A stretch of 53,561 bases of DNA from Chloroflexota bacterium. Its GTDB lineage: Bacteria > Chloroflexota > Anaerolineae > J036 > Brachytrichaceae. The notes under the pieces are model-generated. The model ran no database searches and was not told where the DNA came from. It was given only the letters and a program-made list of their open reading frames with translations. Position numbers and translations under genes: made by a program. The stretch lies in the NCBI GenBank assembly GCA_023488685.1, contig JAMDDR010000356.1, positions 1-53,561 of the forward strand, in the 5' to 3' direction. Below are positions 34,711 through 43,700 of the stretch, piece after piece (the first letter of the stretch is position 1; each line of letters starts with the position of its first letter).

Positions 34711-36756
34711 ATGGCAATTCCGGATCATCTTGAAGCGACCGTAAAAACCCTCCCGACGGAGCCTGGTTGTTACTTGTTTTACAACCAGAAGAACGAAGTG
34801 ATTTACGTTGGGAAAGCTGTGAATCTGCGCAATCGTGTGCGCTCGTACTTCAATCCGAATGTCTGGGTGCAATCGCCCAAGACAGGCCGGCTCGTGCGCG
34901 ACATTGTGCGTATCGAGTTCGTGGTGCGTGGCAGTGAGTTGGAGGCGCTGATCCAGGAGGCGGAGCTGATCAAGCAGCACCGCCCACGGTACAACATCAG
35001 GCTCAAGGATGATAAGCGTTATCCCTATCTCAAAGTCACCTGGCAGGACGATTTCCCCACGGTGGTGGTGACGCGTCGAATGGAGCGTGATGGAGCTCGC
35101 TACTATGGTCCGTTCAGCGATACCAAGGCGGTATATGCCACGCGCGACGCACTTCGGCGCATGTTCCCGTTCCTCGATTGTGATCGGGTGATCACTGGGC
35201 ACGACAGCAGAGCGTGCATGTACTACGACATCAAACTGTGCAGCGGACCATGTATTGGCATGATCAACCGGGCGGAGTATCGTGCCAGCATTCAGCGCAT
35301 GTGTGACTTTCTCGAAGGCAAGAGCGATCAGGTTGTTGGCGACCTGCAGGCCCGTATGGACAGGGCGGCTGAGAATCTGCAATTCGAGCGTGCTGCGCAA
35401 TACCGCGATGAGTTACGCTCGGTACAGCACGTGGTGGAAAAGCAGCGCATCGTCGGCAACGCGATGACAGACCAGGACGTGATTGCATTCGCACGTGATG
35501 AGGGGGATACGTGTGTGGAGGTGCTGTTCATCCGCGGCGGGAAGTTGCTGGGCCAGGAATACTTTGTCCTGGACGGGGCAGAGGATGCCAACGAGCAGGA
35601 AGTGCTCAACTCGTTTGTCAAACAGTTTTATGGCGAGGCGGCCTACGTTCCGCCAGAAGTGTTGCTGCCAGCACAGATCGAAGAGGCCGTCATCCTGGAG
35701 AACTGGTTGAAACACAAGCGCGGCGCGACGGTGCAACTACGGGCACCACAAGCCGAGGCTGACAGCGGTCTCGTGTCACTGGCATCCCAAAACGCGGCGG
35801 TCACGTTGAGTTCGTTGAAAGCTCAGTGGCAGGAGGATACACACCGCCAGGAGGCGACCTTACGCGAATTGCAGAATGCGCTTGGTCTGCCGCGACTTCC
35901 AGTGCGTGTTGAATGCTACGACATCAGCAACACGCAGGGGACGGCCATGATCGGGAGCATGGTAGTGTTCGTGCACGGCGTGCCGGCGAAGAGCGATTAC
36001 CGCCGTTTCAACATCCGTGATATCCAGGGCCCTAATGACTTTGAGTCGATGCGGCAGACGTTGCGGCGTCGTTTCCAACGCTGGAAGGAAGCTGCGGCGT
36101 GTGGTGATGTCGGAGACCCCTCCCGCGCGCCGGTCGAAGAGCCGGATCGACCGAGTCTGGCGGAGCGTGAGATTGTAACTGGCGATGGTCTGGAGGTGGG
36201 TACGCCGCAGAACCTGGGTGAACTCGAGCGCGAGCATACTCAGGTCGAAGATGGTGGCCCAAGCCGGAAGAAAGAGCAGCAGCGGACCTTCGGCGATCGT
36301 AAATCCAAAGCAGACAACGATGCCAAATGGGCGCTGTTGCCCGACTTATTGTTGATTGATGGCGGCAAGGGACAGTTGCACGTCGCTGTGGATGTTCTGA
36401 AGGAGTTCGATCTGTTGCACATCGTGCCGGTGGCCTCTCTCGCCAAACAGAATGAAGAGATCTTCCTCCCCGGCAAAGCAGAATCGATCATGTTGCCACG
36501 CCAGTCGCCCGCGTTCTACCTGGTGCAGCGGGTGCGGGACGAAGCCCATCGCTTTGGCATCACCAGCCATCGCCGGCAGCGCAATAAGATCGGTCTTGCC
36601 TCACAACTCGATGCGATCTCGGGGGTGGGGCCGAACCGGCGGCGTAAACTGCTTGAACGCTTCGGTTCCATCGATGGCATGCGCCAGGCAACGATTGAGG
36701 AGTTGAGTGAATTCGTGCCGGAAAGTGTGGCGAGGACGATCAAGGAGAATTTGTAG
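34711..36756 (+). CDS. uvrC: UvrABC system protein C
   Basis: A 681-residue nucleotide-excision-repair endonuclease. GIY-YIG domain at about 15-95 (GCYLFYNQ, VIYVGKAVNLRNR), the UVR motif region at about 205-235, the RNase-H-like domain (ECYDISNTQGTAMIGSMVVF, LLIDGGKGQLHVAV from 547), and a C-terminal helix-hairpin-helix pair. It is longer than the usual 600 or so because of a hydrophilic, charged insertion at about 465-535 inside the RNase-H-like domain. It ends directly at a heptad palindrome shared with xdhC. Confidence 0.97.
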   Translation: MAIPDHLEATVKTLPTEPGCYLFYNQKNEVIYVGKAVNLRNRVRSYFNPNVWVQSPKTGRLVRDIVRIEFVVRGSELEALIQEAELIKQHRPRYNIRLKDDKRYPYLKVTWQDDFPTVVVTRRMERDGARYYGPFSDTKAVYATRDALRRMFPFLDCDRVITGHDSRACMYYDIKLCSGPCIGMINRAEYRASIQRMCDFLEGKSDQVVGDLQARMDRAAENLQFERAAQYRDELRSVQHVVEKQRIVGNAMTDQDVIAFARDEGDTCVEVLFIRGGKLLGQEYFVLDGAEDANEQEVLNSFVKQFYGEAAYVPPEVLLPAQIEEAVILENWLKHKRGATVQLRAPQAEADSGLVSLASQNAAVTLSSLKAQWQEDTHRQEATLRELQNALGLPRLPVRVECYDISNTQGTAMIGSMVVFVHGVPAKSDYRRFNIRDIQGPNDFESMRQTLRRRFQRWKEAAACGDVGDPSRAPVEEPDRPSLAEREIVTGDGLEVGTPQNLGELEREHTQVEDGGPSRKKEQQRTFGDRKSKADNDAKWALLPDLLLIDGGKGQLHVAVDVLKEFDLLHIVPVASLAKQNEEIFLPGKAESIMLPRQSPAFYLVQRVRDEAHRFGITSHRRQRNKIGLASQLDAISGVGPNRRRKLLERFGSIDGMRQATIEELSEFVPESVARTIKENL

Positions 36757-36816
36757 GTTAGTGGCTGGTTGCTAGTGGCTGGTCGCTGGTGATTAGCGAC
36801 CAGCCACCAGCGACTA
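36757..36816. repeat. Heptad-periodic inverted repeat between uvrC and xdhC
   Basis: Eight consecutive seven-base units run in register from 36759 to 36814 (TAGTGGC, TGGTTGC, TAGTGGC, TGGTCGC, TGGTGAT, TAGCGAC, CAGCCAC, CAGCGAC). The second half is the complement of the first. The innermost arms 36775-36787 and 36795-36807 pair perfectly over 13 bases. It starts at the base after the uvrC stop and contains the xdhC stop triplet, filling the whole gap between the convergent genes. Confidence 0.88.
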
Positions 36817-37587
36817 ACGTCCAGACCGCACCATGATGATCTCTGCCAGGATGCTGATGGCAATTTCCTCAGGTGTCTCCGCACCAATCTCGATCCCGAT
36901 GGGTGAGTGTATGCGTTGCAGATCGGCGTCCGAAATGCCTCGCGCGCTCAGTTCCTGTGCCGTGGCGAGCCAGCGCCGCCGGCTACCGATCACGCCGATA
37001 TAAGACACTGGCGATTGCAGTAACAGCGGAATGGCTTCAATATCAATGGGGTAGCTACGTGTCACCAGCGCGACATATGCGAGGCGGTTCAGTGCTATGT
37101 GTGCTAACGTTTCGCGTAATGCTCCTGGCAGATATTCGTCCGCGCCTGGACAGACAGAGGGTGCGCATAACTCGGGACGGTCGTCTGTAAGGATCACATA
37201 ATACCCTGCCCACTTCGCCAGGTGTATGAGAGCGCGGCCAACGTGCCCAGCACCAACAATGAGGAGGGTAGGTGAGGTAAGGAGCGGCTCGATGAACACC
37301 TCAGCAGTGCCACCGCAGATACCCGGATCGCCATCCTGGGGATTTGCAAGCTGGTATGCGGTCAGTGTGGGCTTCCCCTCACGGATGGCCGACTGCGCGA
37401 GCGTAGCCACGCGGTTTTCCATCTCCCCTCCGCCCACCGTTCCCGACAGGATATGGCCGTTGGCATCCACCAGCATTTTGGAACCTGCGTGCCGGGGGAC
37501 CGAGCCGCTGGTGCGAACGACGGTGCACAGCGCACATGGTATGTTGCGCTGGACGTGGTCGGCGGCAACTTGGAGGACATCGTCCAT
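36814..37587 (-). CDS. XdhC/CoxI-family molybdenum-enzyme maturation protein
   Basis: A 257-residue protein with the XdhC N-terminal domain (CALCTVVRTSGSVPRHAGSKML, SGTVGGGEMENR) and the C-terminal Rossmann domain (LLIVGAGHVGRALIHLA, YIGVIGSRRRW). XdhC proteins sulfurate and insert the molybdenum cofactor into xanthine-dehydrogenase-type enzymes. AAGGA lies before its ATG. It follows the FAD-subunit gene by ten bases. The molybdenum and iron-sulfur subunits are not in the window. Its stop lies inside the heptad palindrome. Confidence 0.92.
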   Translation of the reverse strand: MDDVLQVAADHVQRNIPCALCTVVRTSGSVPRHAGSKMLVDANGHILSGTVGGGEMENRVATLAQSAIREGKPTLTAYQLANPQDGDPGICGGTAEVFIEPLLTSPTLLIVGAGHVGRALIHLAKWAGYYVILTDDRPELCAPSVCPGADEYLPGALRETLAHIALNRLAYVALVTRSYPIDIEAIPLLLQSPVSYIGVIGSRRRWLATAQELSARGISDADLQRIHSPIGIEIGAETPEEIAISILAEIIMVRSGR

Positions 37588-37597
37588 TGGATGGTCC

Positions 37598-38461
37598 TTA
37601 TACGCTGTGTTTGCCGGCTCGCATGGGTAAACCCGCCGCCTCCGCTAAAGCCCGTTGCACCAATACTCGTGCCGTCTCTTTGCGGTACTCGCCGCTGCCG
37701 AGCCAGTCTCCCTGTGGCGTGAGGGCACCGATGGCGCTATGGATAGCCTGGTCCAGGTGTTCGGCGACGAGTTTCTTCTCCAGCGCAAACTCGATGGCGT
37801 TAAGCCGTATCGGCGTTGATGCTACCCCTCCGCAGGCAACGCGTACGTTTCCAGCGATGCCGTTATTCATGGCACACCTTGCCACGGCGCAGACGATAGG
37901 ATAGTCGCGCGGCGTGCGTGCCACACGCTGGTATACGGCGCGTGTGTTGGTGCTGGGGATAGGCACGCGGATCTCGGTGATCAGGATCCCTTCAACCAGC
38001 ATCCGTTGGCGATAAGCCAGGAAGCCACTCAATGTGACAGTGTGCTCCTCATCTGCCTGGATGACCAGCTCTGCATCGCACGCCAACAGCGCGGTCACCA
38101 AAGGTGAAGAAGAGTCCGCAGTGACAATAGCGCCGCCGAGCGTTGCCTGATTGCGTATATTTCGAGCTGCCATGGCATGGGCAGTGATTGCGAGCACATC
38201 CAGACCGGGCACGTCACGCAGCGACTCAATCAAAACCTGCAGTGTTGCTGTTGCTCCAAGGCGCATGAGAGGTGGGCTGCTCTGGCGGATGATCTGGTTC
38301 AATCCCAGTCCGCCAATGTCGACAACTGCCTCAATATCACGCGGCGCTTCCCCGTTGAGCCAGGTTCCCCCGGCCAGAATCGCTGTGCGGGGTGTTGTGC
38401 GGCGAAGTAACGTTATGGCTTCGTCGAGAGAATTGGGTTTGTGGTATTCGTTCACCTGCAT
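37598..38461 (-). CDS. FAD-binding subunit of a xanthine dehydrogenase-type enzyme
   Basis: A 287-residue CoxM/XdhB-type flavoprotein. It starts MQVNEYHKPNSLDEAITLL and has the FAD-binding AILAGGTWLNGE and the flavin-contact region RNQATLGGAIVTADSSSP, with a C-terminal CO-dehydrogenase-flavoprotein domain. It passes electrons from a [2Fe-2S] subunit to FAD. Here it is accompanied only by xdhC, without the catalytic molybdenum subunit or the iron-sulfur subunit, so it may serve a complex encoded elsewhere. Confidence 0.9.
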   Translation of the reverse strand: MQVNEYHKPNSLDEAITLLRRTTPRTAILAGGTWLNGEAPRDIEAVVDIGGLGLNQIIRQSSPPLMRLGATATLQVLIESLRDVPGLDVLAITAHAMAARNIRNQATLGGAIVTADSSSPLVTALLACDAELVIQADEEHTVTLSGFLAYRQRMLVEGILITEIRVPIPSTNTRAVYQRVARTPRDYPIVCAVARCAMNNGIAGNVRVACGGVASTPIRLNAIEFALEKKLVAEHLDQAIHSAIGALTPQGDWLGSGEYRKETARVLVQRALAEAAGLPMRAGKHSV

Positions 38462-38483
38462 GGTGCAACTATACCCTTACAAG

Positions 38484-39353
38484 TTACTTGCCTTCGTAAA
38501 TCATCACGCCGATGCCGGTGGGACCGATGATACAGCCTATGGTCGCGCCACAGTTGCGCACGGGCAATTCGTGAATCTTGGGAAAAGTAAGCTTGAGCAT
38601 GCTCATCAGGTTGGCGGTCTTTTCGTCCGAGTGAGGAGAAAGTTGCAGTATGGCCAACTCCTCAGGGTGCTCGAATTCAGCGGCAAATTCAACCAACTTT
38701 TCCACCGCGCGATCCACTGAGCGCACTTTTTCGATTGCGACGATTTCGCCTTCCTCAATCGTCAGGAATGGAATGACTCCCAACATCTTGCCCAGAACAG
38801 CCTGGGCTGGACGAAGGCATCCACTGTGCGCCATGTACTGAAGATCCTCTGCAATGAATGCCCCGTAGATGTGCTTCACCACACCGCGCGTGTACCGGAC
38901 GATCATCTCTGAGGGGACATTCTCGTTGGCGAACTGCGACACCTTTCTGACCAGGATGTTCAGGCCGAGCCCAACACTCTGTGAATCCAGCACTGTGATG
39001 TTACAACGCCCACGGTATTCATCCGCCGCCAATCGAGCATTGCGAATGGTATCGCTGAGCCGCGAAGAGACGTGCAAGGAGATGATCTCCGAAGTCTCGC
39101 GCAGAAGCTGGCGGTAGGTGTTTGAGAACTCCTCGACGGTAGGGGGCTGGATGCGCGGCCAAAGGTCCGGCGGCGCGGTTATCATTTTCTCTGCCAGTTC
39201 ATCGTCACTGAGGTCAATCCCTTCACGATAGGTGTGGCCGTCGATGGTAACCTGCTGTGCCAGCACCGCAACATGATTATCATGCGCCCAGGCCATGTCT
39301 ATTTGTGACGCGCTGTCCGTCACGATGCGGACTTTTTGTTTGCGATCGTTCAT
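38484..39353 (-). CDS. DegV-family fatty-acid-binding protein (FakB-like)
   Basis: A 289-residue DegV protein: VRIVTDSASQID at the N-terminus, ISLHVSSRLSDTIRNARLAA in the middle and an acyl-binding cavity domain behind it, with GCIIGPTGIGVMIYEGK at the end. FakB proteins hold a fatty acid while FakA phosphorylates it. Its start overlaps the stop of the FakA gene by four bases, so the pair is coupled. This supports a FakAB fatty-acid kinase, used to recycle or import fatty acids into phospholipid. Confidence 0.93.
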   Translation of the reverse strand: MNDRKQKVRIVTDSASQIDMAWAHDNHVAVLAQQVTIDGHTYREGIDLSDDELAEKMITAPPDLWPRIQPPTVEEFSNTYRQLLRETSEIISLHVSSRLSDTIRNARLAADEYRGRCNITVLDSQSVGLGLNILVRKVSQFANENVPSEMIVRYTRGVVKHIYGAFIAEDLQYMAHSGCLRPAQAVLGKMLGVIPFLTIEEGEIVAIEKVRSVDRAVEKLVEFAAEFEHPEELAILQLSPHSDEKTANLMSMLKLTFPKIHELPVRNCGATIGCIIGPTGIGVMIYEGK

Positions 39354-41218
39354 TCGATGCCAATGACAAAATAATAGTGGGCCTGCTGACCCTCGTAAAG
39401 ATCAACCACGTGTGAGGGGTAGCGCTCGCGCACCTGTTGCGCGGTCTGCTCCGCCTCGTGCTTCGGCAGGTTATTTCCGTAGTAAAGTGTGATGAGTTCG
39501 TATTCTTCGGCGCGTACCAGCTCCAGAAGTTGCATGACTGTTTCATCAACCTTCTCTCCAGCCAGGGCCAGCTTATCATCGATAAGCCCGATGACCTGAC
39601 CGTTTTGCGCACTCACTCCACTCACCGTAACCGTACGAGTGGCAGTCGTGATTTCACCGGTGATGACATGCTGCGCTGCCGTATTCATGGCAGATAGGTT
39701 CCCCGGTACGTCGCGCTCAAAGTTGAACGCAATAGCTGCTGCAATGCCTTGCGGGATGGTCCTGGTTGGCACGACCTCGGCGGGAATTTCGCTTAGCTGG
39801 GCTGCCTGTTGAGCAGTCATGATAATGTTGCTGTTGTTGGGCAGAAGGATAACATGACGCGCGTGAGCCTCCTTGATTGCCTGTACCAGGTCCTCTACGC
39901 TGGGATTCATGGTCTGCCCGCCTGGAACGACGGCACGCGCGCCGACATCCTTGAATGCCCTGATAATACCCTCGCCGGATGCGACGGCGACGATGGCGAC
40001 CTCTACTTCAGGCAGTGATTGAGATGATGTGTCCGGCTTTACCTGGCCGGGCGTAAACACTGCCGACTGCGCCTGCATGTCTTCCACGATCACATCCCGA
40101 ATAGAGCCAAGACGCACCCCATAGCTCAGCGGCACACCTGGGTCCGGCACGTGTACGTGTATTTTGACCATGGCATCGTCGCCGAACACGAGCGGGCAAT
40201 CTCCCATAGACTCGATATCGGCACGGATCTTCTCGACGTCAAGTCTGGTTCCTTCGGGTGCGTGGATGAGGTATTGCACGTCATATCCCCACTCGCCCGC
40301 GGGCAATGTTGTATGCACCTCATGCGCCACGTCTGGTTGCGGTGTGACGTCGATCGGTTCACCATTGGCAAAACGGCGCATGCCGTCGAGGATGACGTAC
40401 AGGCCATATCCGCCTGAGTCGACGACACCGGCTTCCTTCAGGATTTTGAGCAGGTTCGGTGTGCGCTGGACGGACTCGAATGCGGCCCGTGTGGCGGTAT
40501 CGAGCAGGTGACGCAGGTCATTGGATTGCTGCGCGGCCTTCTCGACAGCGTCGGCGACCTCACGTGCCACGGTGAGCATGGTGCCTTCGACTGGGTTGTT
40601 GACTCCTGCATACGCTGTATTGGCCGCCTCACGCAGTGCTGCCGCCAAGTCCTGGGCGTTGCAGGATGTTTTGCCGTCGATGGACCTGGAAAAGCCACGC
40701 CAGAGCTGCGAGAGAATGATGCCCGAGTTGCCGCGTGAGCCGCGGATTGCGCCCATGGATACGGCGCGCACGACAGTGCCAATGCTTGATTCATCGACGT
40801 TAGTACATGCTTCCCATGCCGAGCGCATGGTGTGCATCATGTTGGTTCCAGTATCTCCATCGGGAACAGGATATACGTTGTAGGAGTTGACGATGGGCTC
40901 TTGCTGTTTTAGCCATACATAGGCGGCTTGCATAAACCGCTTGAACTTGACCCCATCGATGGTTAGTGAATGGTGACGAAGCGTGGTGTCGCTGACCCGT
41001 CCGTATGGTGCATTTGTTTCCGCATTGTCGCTACGGGTTGCTTTTCCACCTGTCATCATCTTGATAATCCGTGTATTGTAAGTATTCAGCAGTTCGCGTC
41101 GTAGCGCAGCATCGCTCGTGGCTTGGATGACCGCACGAGCCGAATGAGCGAGCCGATGGCGGACGCGGCCCAGCAGTGCCGGGGGTTTAAAGTTGTTGAG
41201 GAGGGGTAGCGGAATCAC
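39350..41218 (-). CDS. fakA: DAK2-domain fatty acid kinase subunit FakA
   Basis: The frame is 622 residues. The DAK2 kinase domain starts near residue 85 with IDGVKFKRFM and NSYNVYPVPDGDTGTNM (nucleotide/metal-binding Asp residues), followed by GSRGNSGIILSQLWRGFS and VDSGGYGLYVILDG. The C-terminal DegV-like half holds VVPGGQTMNPSV and LPNNSNIIMTA. It phosphorylates fatty acid bound to FakB. About 80 residues precede the normal start; ATG 41059 or a later site may be the true start. It lies between asp23 and fakB, as in Firmicutes. Confidence 0.93.
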   Translation of the reverse strand: MIPLPLLNNFKPPALLGRVRHRLAHSARAVIQATSDAALRRELLNTYNTRIIKMMTGGKATRSDNAETNAPYGRVSDTTLRHHSLTIDGVKFKRFMQAAYVWLKQQEPIVNSYNVYPVPDGDTGTNMMHTMRSAWEACTNVDESSIGTVVRAVSMGAIRGSRGNSGIILSQLWRGFSRSIDGKTSCNAQDLAAALREAANTAYAGVNNPVEGTMLTVAREVADAVEKAAQQSNDLRHLLDTATRAAFESVQRTPNLLKILKEAGVVDSGGYGLYVILDGMRRFANGEPIDVTPQPDVAHEVHTTLPAGEWGYDVQYLIHAPEGTRLDVEKIRADIESMGDCPLVFGDDAMVKIHVHVPDPGVPLSYGVRLGSIRDVIVEDMQAQSAVFTPGQVKPDTSSQSLPEVEVAIVAVASGEGIIRAFKDVGARAVVPGGQTMNPSVEDLVQAIKEAHARHVILLPNNSNIIMTAQQAAQLSEIPAEVVPTRTIPQGIAAAIAFNFERDVPGNLSAMNTAAQHVITGEITTATRTVTVSGVSAQNGQVIGLIDDKLALAGEKVDETVMQLLELVRAEEYELITLYYGNNLPKHEAEQTAQQVRERYPSHVVDLYEGQQAHYYFVIGIE

Positions 41219-41322
41219 TATTGTTCTCGACTTGGAGCGTTATTCGGGCCGTCACTTCGCGCTATTCTCTCACATTCCACTCTCGACCCAACCATTTTAA
41301 CGTAATGTTAATAAGCGCTTCA

Positions 41323-41763
41323 TTAATCTTCGTGAGTGACCCGCAAACCCGCCACGTGAACATTGACTGCATCCACCCTATAGCCGGTGCTATGCTCGAT
41401 TGAGTAGGTGATCTGTTGTTGCAGACTGCTGATCACTGCGCTGATGCGCACACCATACTCAACCGTAACGTGAACGCTCACACTCACGTGGGTGGTCTCG
41501 TCGGTATTCTGGGAGCACTTCACTTCCAGACCGCGGTGAGGATCGCGGCGGGTAGCGTCGAACCCTGTATAGCGGGAGGCGATGCCTACCACGCCATAAG
41601 TGCTCAGTGTCGCCTCCAGCGCCAGGCTGAAGACCACCTGCGGCTTTATCTCGATCATACCCGCGACAGCGCCGGGAGCGGTGCTGGTGACGTTCGGGAC
41701 CGATGTGTTGGGTGCAGATTGCACTTCTGGATTCATTGTGATTGTTTGTGCCGGCAGCCGCAT
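41323..41763 (-). CDS. Asp23/Gls24 family envelope stress protein
   Basis: A 146-residue Asp23-fold protein (VVFSLALEATLSTYGVVGIASR, VSVHVTVEYGVRISAVISSLQQQITYSIEHSTGY, VDAVNVHVAGLRV). Proteins of this family bind near the membrane and are linked to envelope stress. It is in the conserved order rpmB (divergent), asp23, fakA. An internal ATG at 41736 would remove nine residues; neither start has a clear ribosome binding site. Confidence 0.9.
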   Translation of the reverse strand: MRLPAQTITMNPEVQSAPNTSVPNVTSTAPGAVAGMIEIKPQVVFSLALEATLSTYGVVGIASRYTGFDATRRDPHRGLEVKCSQNTDETTHVSVSVHVTVEYGVRISAVISSLQQQITYSIEHSTGYRVDAVNVHVAGLRVTHED

Positions 41764-41886
41764 TTTTGCTGCACTTGCTACAAGACGCTAATATGGTAAA
41801 CTTCATCCCCGGCAGTAATTGCCCGACAGACGCCGGGAATACACATCTTAGAGGGTTTTTCCAAAATATCAAGAGGTCATTTGACG

Positions 41887-42072
41887 ATGGCAAAGTGTCA
41901 CTTTACGGGTAAGCACAAGCAATTCGGCCAGTCGCGCAGTCATGCCTTGAATGCGAGCAAGCGCACGTGGAAACCCAATCTGCAGCGCCGCCACATGCTC
42001 ATCGATGGCAGGATGCAGACGGTCATGGTTTCCGCCAAGCATTTGCGCACGATGGTCAAGGATACCAAGTAA
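41887..42072 (+). CDS. rpmB: 50S ribosomal protein L28
   Basis: A 61-residue L28: MAKCHFTGKHKQFGQSRSH, the basic KRTWKPNLQRRHMLI and a C-terminal VSAKHLRTMVKDTK. It binds 23S rRNA in the large subunit. I start at ATG 41887, nine bases after AGAGGT; a TTG two codons earlier is too close to that site. Only one Cys is present, so there is no zinc ribbon. It is divergent from asp23-fakA-fakB. Confidence 0.96.
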   Translation: MAKCHFTGKHKQFGQSRSHALNASKRTWKPNLQRRHMLIDGRMQTVMVSAKHLRTMVKDTK

Positions 42073-42172
42073 ACTGATTCAAAATAGCCGGGCCGATGAT
42101 CCGTCGACTTGGCGAATCGGTCGATTGCGACTCCCTTCTTCGACCCAAGGAAGAAGGATTCTCAGCAGACAT

Positions 42173-42208
42173 AGGGCAAAGTCACTGGCTTTGCCCTTTC
42201 TGTTTTTC
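42173..42208 (+). terminator. Rho-independent terminator after rpmB
   Basis: AGGGCAAAG (42173-42181) and CTTTGCCCT (42189-42197) form a nine-base-pair stem with a seven-base loop, followed by TTCTGTTTTT. A second stem (CCTTCTTC with GAAGAAGG) lies just upstream. It separates rpmB from the convergent rlmN. Confidence 0.82.
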
Positions 42209-42236
42209 AGTCCATAGGGTCCACAATGGTGCGGCA

Positions 42237-43427
42237 CTACGGTTGTGAGGGTGTCTGACTGTCTGCCTTTAACTGTCCGCAGCCTGCGTTAATATCGATG
42301 CCCCGGCGTACGCGCAGGGTGTTGGGGATCCCGGCGGCATCCAGGATGGCACAAAAGCGTTGAATACGCGTGCGCTGTGACGACCTCCCTTTGTAACCGT
42401 GGGTCGGGTTCAATGGAATCATATTGACATGCAACATGTGGCGCTTTTCCGCTACAGGATCGAAGGTTTCCCGCACAAGCTGCACCAGTGCTTGTGCCTG
42501 TTCGGGCGTGTCGTTGACCCCGTCGATGAGCGCCCACTCAAAACTGACCCGCCTATTCGACCTGGCGATGTAGTCGTGCACGGCTTTGGTCAGTTCGCGC
42601 AGGGGATAGCGCCGGTTGATCGGAACAAGCTGCGACCTCAACTCGTCGGTGGCCGCGTGAAGTGAGACGGCGAGGTTCACCTGCAATCCTTCCGCGCTGA
42701 ACTTGCGGATACCTGGCACGAGACCGACCGTCGAAATGGTGAGCTTGCGAGCACCCAAGCCAAAGCCGCCTTTGTCGCTGGGTTCGATCAGCCGGCGCGC
42801 AGCCTCCAATGTGTTGTTGTAGTTGGCAAACGGTTCACCCATGCCCATGAACACAACATTGCTTAGTCGATCGGCTTCCTCACCTGCGTGCCCCGCGCGC
42901 GATTGAGGTAGGGCAGATTTATCCTCTGCCAAAGCTCTGGCGACCCAGATCACCTGCTCGATGATCTCGCCCGCACGCAGGTTGCGTAAAAAGCCCATCT
43001 GGCCGGTAGCGCAGAAGCTGCAATCCATCGCACAACCAGCCTGGGACGATATGCAGGCTGTGCGGCGAACACCCTCATACTCCATGAGAACGGTTTCGAC
43101 TTCGCTGCCGTCCGCAAGACGTAATAACCATTTGCGTGTCCAGCCGTCGGTGGAACGCTGTGCGATGACGGGTTTGAGCCGGCTGAGCGTGTAATGCTGC
43201 TTGAGCTTTGTGCGCAGGCTTTTGCTCACGTCTGTCATCTCGTCGACATCCGTAACGAGGCTTTCGTACATCCAGCGCCAGATTTGGTTGGTCCGGAACG
43301 CGGGTTCACCCCATTCGCCAAGCTGTTTTGCCAACTGGTCCCGTGTAAGGTCGTACAAACTGGTTAGGACAGATGGAGGTCCCTGTATAGTGTCCGTCGC
43401 TGGGTGTAACTGATCCATTTCATCCAT
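42237..43427 (-). CDS. rlmN: 23S rRNA (adenine-C2) methyltransferase RlmN
   Basis: About 396 residues. A radical-SAM methyltransferase that methylates A2503 of 23S rRNA and A37 of some tRNAs. The cluster motif CAMDCSFCATGQMGFLRNL holds the three Cys, and MGMGEPFANYNN, SLHAATDELRSQLVPINRRYPL and the C-terminal RRGIDINAGCGQL with its catalytic Cys are all there. The frame is open for 94 codons upstream, but those residues do not resemble RlmN; ATG 43427 with AAGG before it fits the family. It converges on rpmB. Confidence 0.96.
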   Translation of the reverse strand: MDEMDQLHPATDTIQGPPSVLTSLYDLTRDQLAKQLGEWGEPAFRTNQIWRWMYESLVTDVDEMTDVSKSLRTKLKQHYTLSRLKPVIAQRSTDGWTRKWLLRLADGSEVETVLMEYEGVRRTACISSQAGCAMDCSFCATGQMGFLRNLRAGEIIEQVIWVARALAEDKSALPQSRAGHAGEEADRLSNVVFMGMGEPFANYNNTLEAARRLIEPSDKGGFGLGARKLTISTVGLVPGIRKFSAEGLQVNLAVSLHAATDELRSQLVPINRRYPLRELTKAVHDYIARSNRRVSFEWALIDGVNDTPEQAQALVQLVRETFDPVAEKRHMLHVNMIPLNPTHGYKGRSSQRTRIQRFCAILDAAGIPNTLRVRRGIDINAGCGQLKADSQTPSQP

Positions 43428-43475
43428 TGTATTCGCCTTTTGAGCACGGAAGCTGGGCTCATCAATTTGACAGCA

Positions 43476-43700
43476 TAGCCGATCGATTTCCATAAAGTGT
43501 TGGGAGTCCGGCGTATACTTGAAGCCGAGATCGCAGCACTCGCTGCGCAACGCCGGACTGCAGAGGATATCGGTCGGCTGGCGTTGCTGCTCCGTGTCAT
43601 GGCAGATGGTCAAGTTGACCGGCGTGGCTTTATTGAAGGTGATAAGGTGATCCGGAGGGTGCCCGGCAAGCGATGCGTGATCACTTGCGAGAATCCGAGG
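43476..43700 (+). pseudogene. Remnant of a GntR/FadR-type regulator (FCD domain)
   Basis: After a TAG at 43476 the frame reads KVLGVRRILEAEIAALAAQ, then RTAEDIGRLALLLRVM and RRGFIEGDKVIRR. This follows the start of the FCD ligand-binding domain of FadR-family regulators (RRxLExExAxLAA, then a D-F-E-AD helix). The helix-turn-helix half is absent and the domain decays after about 60 residues. It lies at the head of the sugar-degradation genes, where such a regulator would be expected. The boundaries are approximate. Confidence 0.55.

Noticed and set aside
34567..35400. A 277-codon frame on the minus strand opposite uvrC
   Set aside because: Antisense to the GIY-YIG domain of UvrC, with no domain match or ribosome binding site.
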